A stretch of DNA of 34,249 nt from Tannerella sp. (GTDB lineage Bacteria; Bacteroidota; Bacteroidia; Bacteroidales; Tannerellaceae): assembly GCA_031277235.1 (NCBI GenBank), contig JAITMT010000509.1, forward strand, positions 1 through 34,249. The letters run 5' to 3'. Shown piece by piece: positions 27,768 through 34,249 of this stretch (positions are counted from its first letter, which is position 1; every line of letters starts with the position of its first letter). The notes beneath the pieces are model-generated. The model saw nothing but the letters and a program-made list of their open reading frames with translations, had not been told where the DNA came from and did no database searches. The position numbers and the translations under genes are program-made.

Positions 27768-30700
27768 ATGCGAAAAATCAAGAAAAAATTATGCAGATTA
27801 GCGCTGTTTAGCCTCCTGTCTGTTTTTTGCAGCCTTGCAGCGAATGCGCAGCAAAGAACAATTTCGGGAAGAGTAACGGATGCAGCCGGTGGAGAGCCGG
27901 TTATCGGAGCTGTTATTCAGGTGAAAGGCACTTCCAACGGTACTTCCAGCGACGTGGACGGCAAGTTCTCGTTTACAGTCCCGGAACTCGGAGGAACTCT
28001 GGTTGTCTCCTATCTCGGATATCAGACGCAGGAATTGCCGTTGAACAAAACGGCTTTCGACATTGCCCTGAGAGAAGATGTAACGAATCTGGACGAAGTG
28101 GTCGTAATCGGTTATGGCGAAGTGAAAAAGCGCGACCTGACCGGCGCCGTAGGCTCGGTGACTGCCGACCGGATTACCGGCGTTGGGACAAATTCCGTCA
28201 TGAGCGCCCTGCAAGGCGCTACGCCGGGTGTGGATATTTTGACCAGTTCCGCCCGTCCCGGCAGCGGTTTCAGAATACAAATCCGCGGTCAGAACTCGCT
28301 GAATCCGGGAAATCCGCTCTACGTGGTGGACGGAATAGTGGTGGATGATATAGACTTCCTTTCGCCGAACGACATTCAAAATATTGACGTTTTGAAGGAC
28401 GCTTCTTCAACCGCCATTTACGGTTCGCGCGGTTCAAACGGCGTCGTAATTATCAGAACGAAGGGAGTACTTGAGGGAATCAACAAGTTCTCGATCAGTT
28501 ACGACGGTTACGCCGGCGTTCGCTCGCTGGCGCGCATTCCCGATTTCATGGACGGACGCGAGGTGATTGACTACCGTACTTCCATGTACTACACCTGGAA
28601 TCCGACTGCGGAGTTGTTTGAACTGTCGGAAGCCAACAAGACCGCCGTTCTGCAAAACTCCAGAAACATCAATACCCGCCTCTACAATCAGGATTATGTT
28701 GACTGGCTGAATGCCGGAACCGACAACGGCAATGTTCAAAGCCACTCCATTAATATTGCGGGTATCACAGGCAACATGACCTATAACATTGGCGGAGGCT
28801 ATCAGAAGGAAAAAGGCAACTTCATGGACGAGGAGATGGATCGCTACACGCTGCGCGCCTCTTTCAACCACAAGGCAACTTCATGGTTCAGCACGGGCGC
28901 CAGCATCAACATGTCGCATCTCCTTGTAGGTACGGGTTCCGAACAGGGCTACCGCGATCTTTTCCGCATGATGCCTTTCTTTGACACCCATGATGAAAAC
29001 GGCGAATACCTCCGGCAACCCGGTATCGGCGCTTCCATCAACGGTGCGGGAAACTTTACTTCTTCGGGCAATCCCCTGATAGAAATTGAAAGCGGAACGG
29101 AGGAAAGGAAATTTTACAACGTGATGGGAAGCGTGTTTGCCGAAATAACGCCCGTGAAGGGACTTTCGATTAAAACCACCTTCATGCCCCGTCTGAGTCA
29201 GCGCAGAGTCGGTCGCTACTACGGCATAACGCCCGACCGCACCAGCGACATTGCCCGTACCGAGCACCGCACCCGCTTTGAATATACGTGGGACAACGTG
29301 ATTAACTACACCCGTACCTTTGCCGAAAAGCATAACGTGGGATTGACATTAATCAATGAAGTATATGAAACCTCTTCCGAGAGTCTGGCGGTCGGTGCGG
29401 AAAAATTCCCCAACAACGTGGAATGGTACAATATTTTTACGGGAACTTTACGCCCCGGCGACAATTCGGCGGGCTACTCGGAAGAAACCCTGCTTTCGTG
29501 GGCGGCTCGCGTAAACTACGACTATGCCGGAAAATACCTGTTGACGGCGACCGTGCGCAGGGACGGAAGTTCAAAACTGGCTGAAAAATGGGCGACTTTC
29601 CCCTCCGTTGCGCTGGCATGGCGCATAACGGAGGAAGATTTCATGAATGATTCAAAGTGGCTGAGCAACCTGAAACTTCGCGCAAGTTTGGGCTGGAGCG
29701 GCAACAACAACGGCGTTGACCCTTACGGAACGCAGTTTTCGCCTGCTACCGGCACACCGATTCGCTACGATTTCAACGGCACCATGATACAGGGATTTGC
29801 CCCCGGCACGCCGGTAAACACGATGCTGACCTGGGAAAAAACGCGCGAAATCAATGTTGGACTCGACTTTGGCTTGATAGGCGGACGCATCAGCGGCAGC
29901 CTCGACTGGTACGACAAACTGTCGGATGGCTTGCTGATGGGACGCAACCTGAGCCGGGAGTCGGGCGTGGACAGAATGACGGACAACATCGGATCGGTGA
30001 ACAACCGCGGTATTGAACTGGGATTAAGCACCGTAAACGTAAAGACCAAAAACATGGAATGGCGCACAAGTTTCGTGTTTTCGCGCAACAAAAATGCCAT
30101 CCGCAGCCTGTATGGCAAGGAAGAGGACGTACCCAGCGAATCCCGCTTTATCGGTGAGCCCATCAACGTACTGTACGATTACAAGGTTGATGGCACCTAC
30201 AGTCTTGCCGAATGGAAAGCTGCCTCGGCAGACGAAAGAAACAAGATGAAGATTACCAATCCCGGCGCTGCAAAAGTGTTGGATATAACCGGAGACGGAG
30301 AAATTACCACCGACGACCGCGTAATCCTGTACCAGATAGATCCCAAGTGGACGGGCAGTCTAACCTCGACCCTCAAAGTATATGGCTTCGACTTTTCGTT
30401 CAACATTTATGCCCGTCAAGGCACTCATGTCAGCGACGCCTTTTCGGCGGAATTTCTTGGCGCGGCGCTGACCGACCGGGGACGTCCGAAAGTAAACTTC
30501 GACTATTACGTGCCGGAAGGCGCTCCCCGCATAGACTGGAACAATTTCGACACCGACCCCGACGGGCAAAAGTGGGTAACGTGGGGAACTTCTACCGAGC
30601 ATGTCGGCAAATATCCCATCGGAACTGCAGTTTTGAATGGCGGTTTCTACGGTAACAACGGACGCTACCAGGATGTTTCATTTATAAAAGTACGGAACAT

Positions 30701-30908
30701 TACGCTGGGATATTCCCTGCCCAAAAACGTGCTTCAATATGTAAAACTTGAGCAGTTCAGAGTCTATTTGAACGTGATGAATCCCTTTGTCTTCACCGAC
30801 TACATCGGCTGGGATCCCGAATGGGCAACTTCCGGACAGGGCGGCAGCGGCGGCGGTAACGGACCGTCGAGCATAGTGTATCAAGCGGGCGTTAATTTGA
30901 AATTTTAA
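27768..30908 (+). CDS. SusC/RagA-family TonB-dependent outer-membrane transporter (second)
   Basis: 1046 aa. Signal peptide, ISGRVTDAAGGEPVIGAVIQVKGTSNGTSSDVDGKF, LDEVVVIGYGEVKKRDLTGAVGSV, plug IRGQNSLNPGNPLYVVDG, C-terminal AGVNLKF. Confidence 0.96.
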   Translation: MRKIKKKLCRLALFSLLSVFCSLAANAQQRTISGRVTDAAGGEPVIGAVIQVKGTSNGTSSDVDGKFSFTVPELGGTLVVSYLGYQTQELPLNKTAFDIALREDVTNLDEVVVIGYGEVKKRDLTGAVGSVTADRITGVGTNSVMSALQGATPGVDILTSSARPGSGFRIQIRGQNSLNPGNPLYVVDGIVVDDIDFLSPNDIQNIDVLKDASSTAIYGSRGSNGVVIIRTKGVLEGINKFSISYDGYAGVRSLARIPDFMDGREVIDYRTSMYYTWNPTAELFELSEANKTAVLQNSRNINTRLYNQDYVDWLNAGTDNGNVQSHSINIAGITGNMTYNIGGGYQKEKGNFMDEEMDRYTLRASFNHKATSWFSTGASINMSHLLVGTGSEQGYRDLFRMMPFFDTHDENGEYLRQPGIGASINGAGNFTSSGNPLIEIESGTEERKFYNVMGSVFAEITPVKGLSIKTTFMPRLSQRRVGRYYGITPDRTSDIARTEHRTRFEYTWDNVINYTRTFAEKHNVGLTLINEVYETSSESLAVGAEKFPNNVEWYNIFTGTLRPGDNSAGYSEETLLSWAARVNYDYAGKYLLTATVRRDGSSKLAEKWATFPSVALAWRITEEDFMNDSKWLSNLKLRASLGWSGNNNGVDPYGTQFSPATGTPIRYDFNGTMIQGFAPGTPVNTMLTWEKTREINVGLDFGLIGGRISGSLDWYDKLSDGLLMGRNLSRESGVDRMTDNIGSVNNRGIELGLSTVNVKTKNMEWRTSFVFSRNKNAIRSLYGKEEDVPSESRFIGEPINVLYDYKVDGTYSLAEWKAASADERNKMKITNPGAAKVLDITGDGEITTDDRVILYQIDPKWTGSLTSTLKVYGFDFSFNIYARQGTHVSDAFSAEFLGAALTDRGRPKVNFDYYVPEGAPRIDWNNFDTDPDGQKWVTWGTSTEHVGKYPIGTAVLNGGFYGNNGRYQDVSFIKVRNITLGYSLPKNVLQYVKLEQFRVYLNVMNPFVFTDYIGWDPEWATSGQGGSGGGNGPSSIVYQAGVNLKF

Positions 30909-30926
30909 TAAGAGGAGGAATGTAAA

Positions 30927-32795
30927 ATGAAAAATATAATAAAAAATTTGACAATGAGTATAACGCTGCTGCTGTCTGTCGTTCTTTTCGGCTGTAGCGA
31001 TTTTCTGGAGGAAGACAACAAGGCGGGCGCGCCCAACGAGGAAGTCTATTCCACCGAAGCGGGCTACGAAACCCTGCATACGAATGCCTATTTCAGCCTG
31101 CGAAAACTTTATGAAGACTTTAATCAGGCGTCGGTACAGCTTGCCGGCTCCGATATTTACCAGCTTGGGCGCGGCAGCAGCGACCCTATTTACAGATATA
31201 TAGGGCTGAATCCTACCAACGCAAATGTAACGGCTTTCTACCGGTTTTGTTATGAGGTGCTTCAAGGCGTTAACGCGGCGGAATACTGGCTCGACGTCGC
31301 TCCGCTGGCAGATGACAGAAAGGCGCTGTACCGGGCGGAATATGATTTTCTGAAAGGATTTGTGCACTTCCTGCTGATAGAACAGTTTGGCGCCATAGCC
31401 ATTAACGACGAGTACACCATGACCCCCCGCACGGACATACCGCGGAGTTCGCTTCCCGATTCATACGACTATGTGATTCAGAAACTGCAATCGGCTCTGG
31501 CAGGTCCATTGCCGCAAACCGACAGGACGGGTAGAATCTGCAAGGATATGGTAAACCACTACCTGGCGAAAGCGTACCTTACGCGCGGCTGGGACTTGGG
31601 CAATTCGGCCGACTTTACGGAGGCTAAGAACTATGCCCAGGCGGTAATGACTTCGCGCGGCAATCTGACGGAAACTTTCGAAGACCTGTGGAGTGCGGAC
31701 AATGAAAACAACAACGAAATCATTTTCGCCGTGCAGTACGACGCTTCTTCCCTCATTTCCCCGACCGCAGGCAGCATACAGGAATCCCTGTTCGGTCCCT
31801 ATCTCGGCGGCGACGAGCGTACAGACAAGTATATGAGCACTGCGCTCTATCCTTCATGGAACTTGCATTTATGGTTTGAAGAAAACGACGCCCGCTACGA
31901 CGGAACTTTCATGCTTACCGTCTGGAAAGAGTACTACGAGTTCTATGCCGGTACAAACCCGACTGAGACTCTGGTCACAGCGGTATATCCGCGCGCATGG
32001 GGCGACGCCGCCAACCGCGAAATGTATGACGATTTCGTGGAACTGACCGAAGGATTCGACGCAAGCGGCGCATTCAAAAATCTAACCATGCAGGATGCCT
32101 CGGCGACAGACAACGTGAAGCCGGCGGCTAAAGCGTTTATCAAAAAATGGAGTCCCGATTTTCAGGCAGTGGCGAATGCCGGCGATATTAAACCCTGGGG
32201 AGGCGGCAATCCGTTCACCTCCTATTTCCGAATCTATCCTTTCATCAATCATCCGGACAAGACGCCCGGGGAAAATGAAGCCTTATGGCGTAGCGGCTAC
32301 ATCAGCGATTACTGCCAGCCGGTCATCCGCAAGTTCGATATGAAAAGCAAGGTGGGAACTTTCAGCACGCGGCAAAGTTATCGTGACATTGTGCTGGCTA
32401 CGCTGTCGGAAACCATGCTCCTCTACGCTGAAGCCTGCATCGGTCTGGCGGATTATTCGACCGCCCAAACGACGATTAACAGAGTCCTGGCACGTCCGGG
32501 CAACAGCAAGTCGGGCGTTCCGCTGACCGTAACGCTGCCCGCTTCTAAAGAAGGCGCTCTGGAAGCATACCTGAAAGAAAGCGCCAAGGAACTGGCGGGA
32601 CAATTTTGCGGTCGCTGGCCCGAACTGCGCCGTACCAAGATGCTGGAATTCATGTACACGAAGTATAACTACGACAGTTTCCTGCCCGAAAATACCCTGA
32701 CGGCAACCGAAAAGGCGTTCATGAACTACCGTCCCATCCCGCAGGACGCGATAGACCGGAACGAAAGTCTGGAACAGAATCCGGGATACAACTAA
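30927..32795 (+). CDS. SusD/RagB-family lipoprotein (second)
   Basis: 622 aa, lipobox LFGCSDFLEEDN; TLSETMLLYAEACIGLADYSTAQTTINRVLARPG; downstream of SusC. Confidence 0.95.
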   Translation: MKNIIKNLTMSITLLLSVVLFGCSDFLEEDNKAGAPNEEVYSTEAGYETLHTNAYFSLRKLYEDFNQASVQLAGSDIYQLGRGSSDPIYRYIGLNPTNANVTAFYRFCYEVLQGVNAAEYWLDVAPLADDRKALYRAEYDFLKGFVHFLLIEQFGAIAINDEYTMTPRTDIPRSSLPDSYDYVIQKLQSALAGPLPQTDRTGRICKDMVNHYLAKAYLTRGWDLGNSADFTEAKNYAQAVMTSRGNLTETFEDLWSADNENNNEIIFAVQYDASSLISPTAGSIQESLFGPYLGGDERTDKYMSTALYPSWNLHLWFEENDARYDGTFMLTVWKEYYEFYAGTNPTETLVTAVYPRAWGDAANREMYDDFVELTEGFDASGAFKNLTMQDASATDNVKPAAKAFIKKWSPDFQAVANAGDIKPWGGGNPFTSYFRIYPFINHPDKTPGENEALWRSGYISDYCQPVIRKFDMKSKVGTFSTRQSYRDIVLATLSETMLLYAEACIGLADYSTAQTTINRVLARPGNSKSGVPLTVTLPASKEGALEAYLKESAKELAGQFCGRWPELRRTKMLEFMYTKYNYDSFLPENTLTATEKAFMNYRPIPQDAIDRNESLEQNPGYN

Positions 32796-32819
32796 CCGGA
32801 AAAGTCGGCATGTTTTCCA

Positions 32820-32849
32820 TTAACCCCCGCGGATATCTGCGGGGGTTAA
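32820..32849 (+). terminator. Perfect 11-bp inverted repeat, putative terminator of the second SusCD operon
   Basis: TTAACCCCCGC - GGATATCT - GCGGGGGTTAA, 25 nt after the SusD stop. No strong T-tract afterwards (AATTTG). Confidence 0.65.
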
Positions 32850-33015
32850 ATTTGAAAGGGAAATGGTCAGTATTGCCTTGGTAACGGGCAATATGGCGTT
32901 AAACATGTCCCCAGGCAAGCCGACTGAATTTACAGAATAAAAAGTTGCATTCAGCCGTTGAAACTGCCTTGGGAGTAAAAAATTGTTCATTAGAGGGTTT
33001 TTCAAAAATGTTTCG

Positions 33016-33023
33016 TACCTTTG
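33016..33023 (+). promoter_or_regulatory. -7 box (TACCTTTG) upstream of GH29
   Basis: TTTCGTACCTTTGCAG fits TAnnTTTG; implies a leader of about 180 nt before the GH29 ATG. Confidence 0.45.
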
Positions 33024-33212
33024 CAGAAAAAATGATAGATATAAAGATTACCCATCCATGCTGCCGCAACCGGTAATAAGGAATGTAAAAGAGCAGCGGA
33101 TGGAATACATTCTTTCGGAAATGCCGACAGGGATGATTAATAAACAATCTTATTATTTATTAATGGAGGTTTACAAAGTGAAATATCTTATTGTTTTAGC
33201 GATAGTTTCATC

Positions 33213-34249
33213 ATGAAAAAATTTACAATCATCCTCTTGTCCGCAGGACTGTTCATCGCCTGCCAAACGGACAAAAAGACCGCCATCAACATTGATTCGG
33301 TCGCATCGCCCAAAGGCACGGAAGTATTCCAACCCGACTGGGATAACATTGCGCAGCATTACCGGTTTCCCGAGTGGTTCAGGGACGCCAAGTTCGGTAT
33401 TTTCATTCACTGGGGCGTGTATGCGGTGCCTGCCTTCGGAAATGAGTGGTATCCGCGAAGCATGTACCAAAAGGATTCGCGGGAATACCGGCACCATATC
33501 GAAACCTACGGCGAACAGACCAAATTCGGCTACAAGGATTTTGTCCCGATGTTCAGGGCGGAAAAATTCAATGCCGGCGAATGGGCGAAACTTTTCCGGG
33601 AAGCGGGCGCGAAATACGTGGTTCCCGTGGCGGAACATCACGACGGTTTTGCCATGTACGACAGCGGGCTGAACCCGTGGAATACTGCGAAAACGGGTCC
33701 CCAAAAAGACATTGTGGGACTGCTGAAACAGGCTGTCGAACAGGAAGGCATGGTCTTCGGACTGTCCACCCACCGCGCCGAAAATGCGTGGTTCTACAAC
33801 GGCGGCATGGAGTTTCCGTCGGACGTGCAGGACACAACCATCACGCTTTACGGGCGCAGATTGCCGTGGGAAACCTACAACGAAAGCGTCGCCCGCGAGT
33901 GGCTGGAGCATACGTACGAACTGGTCAACAAATACGAGCCTTCGCTGATCTGGTTCGACTGGACGGTGAACAATCCCGTACTGACGCCCTATTTCAACCG
34001 GTTTCTGGCTTATTACTACAACAACGCCCTGGATTGGGGTAAACAGGTGGCAGTGAACACGAAACAGGGCTATCCCACCAACATACAGGTCTGGGACGTG
34101 GAACGGGGAAAATCGGGAAAAATGATGAAATATCCCTGGCAAACAGACACTTCCATCGGCAAAAAATCATGGTGCTACATTGACGGCGAAGAGAACAAGA
34201 CAGCCGAACAGATTGTACACGACCTGATTGATATTGTCAGTAAAAACGG
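33213..34249 (+). CDS. GH29 alpha-L-fucosidase, predicted lipoprotein, 3'-truncated by the window edge
   Basis: Reading from ATG at 33213: MKKFTIILLSAGLFIACQTDKK...WFRDAKFGIFIHWGVYAVPAFGNEWYPRSMY...AEWAKLF-type region (AGEWAKLFREAGAKYVVPVAEHHDGFAMYDS)...PSLIWFDW...IVHDLIDIVSKN. Open at the right edge, so missing from the ORF track. Confidence 0.93.
   Translation, partial: MKKFTIILLSAGLFIACQTDKKTAINIDSVASPKGTEVFQPDWDNIAQHYRFPEWFRDAKFGIFIHWGVYAVPAFGNEWYPRSMYQKDSREYRHHIETYGEQTKFGYKDFVPMFRAEKFNAGEWAKLFREAGAKYVVPVAEHHDGFAMYDSGLNPWNTAKTGPQKDIVGLLKQAVEQEGMVFGLSTHRAENAWFYNGGMEFPSDVQDTTITLYGRRLPWETYNESVAREWLEHTYELVNKYEPSLIWFDWTVNNPVLTPYFNRFLAYYYNNALDWGKQVAVNTKQGYPTNIQVWDVERGKSGKMMKYPWQTDTSIGKKSWCYIDGEENKTAEQIVHDLIDIVSKN

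Noticed and set aside
33171-34142. 323-aa minus-strand ORF
   Set aside because: Antisense to the GH29 reading frame, which has clear family motifs.
1-34249. CRISPR arrays, tRNA/rRNA genes, transposases, integrases, phage genes, toxin-antitoxin or defence systems
   Set aside because: None recognised: no regularly spaced repeats, no RNA gene signatures seen by eye, and no mobile-element or defence protein motifs in the ORFs.

Overview
The window is a pectin-directed polysaccharide utilization locus (PUL) from a Bacteroidota genome. Minus-strand operon (5996 to 1): GH28 polygalacturonase, PL1 pectate lyase, GH95, and a 5'-partial CE8 pectin methylesterase that is absent from the ORF track. A separate minus-strand PL1 (6459-8651) carries a T9SS-type C-terminal sorting domain. 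An AAA/DUF4143 ATPase and a hybrid two-component regulator (HTCS) follow on the minus strand. The plus strand has two SusC/SusD modules: SusC-SusD-DUF4957/DUF5123-like lipoprotein-BIG2/beta-helix lipoprotein, and GH28::GH105 fusion-SusC-SusD. A GH29 alpha-L-fucosidase runs off the right end and is also absent from the ORF track. The locus type is known. The strongest unexplained signal is a regulatory module present three times: a 32-39 bp motif containing an 11-bp-phased direct repeat (AATTTTG-N4-AATTTTG), exactly 22 nt from a TAnnTTTG -7 box, with CTGAAA at a fixed position between them. It lies upstream of the GH28 operon, the T9SS PL1 and the first SusC, but not upstream of the GH28::GH105 operon or GH29. 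It is a strong candidate for the HTCS operator. Other points of interest are a long structured terminator-like hairpin between the SusCD operons, a palindromic repeat cluster, and a GH95 active-site variant. I see no clear evidence for a new defence or mobile system. All family assignments come from reading motifs, not from database searches.
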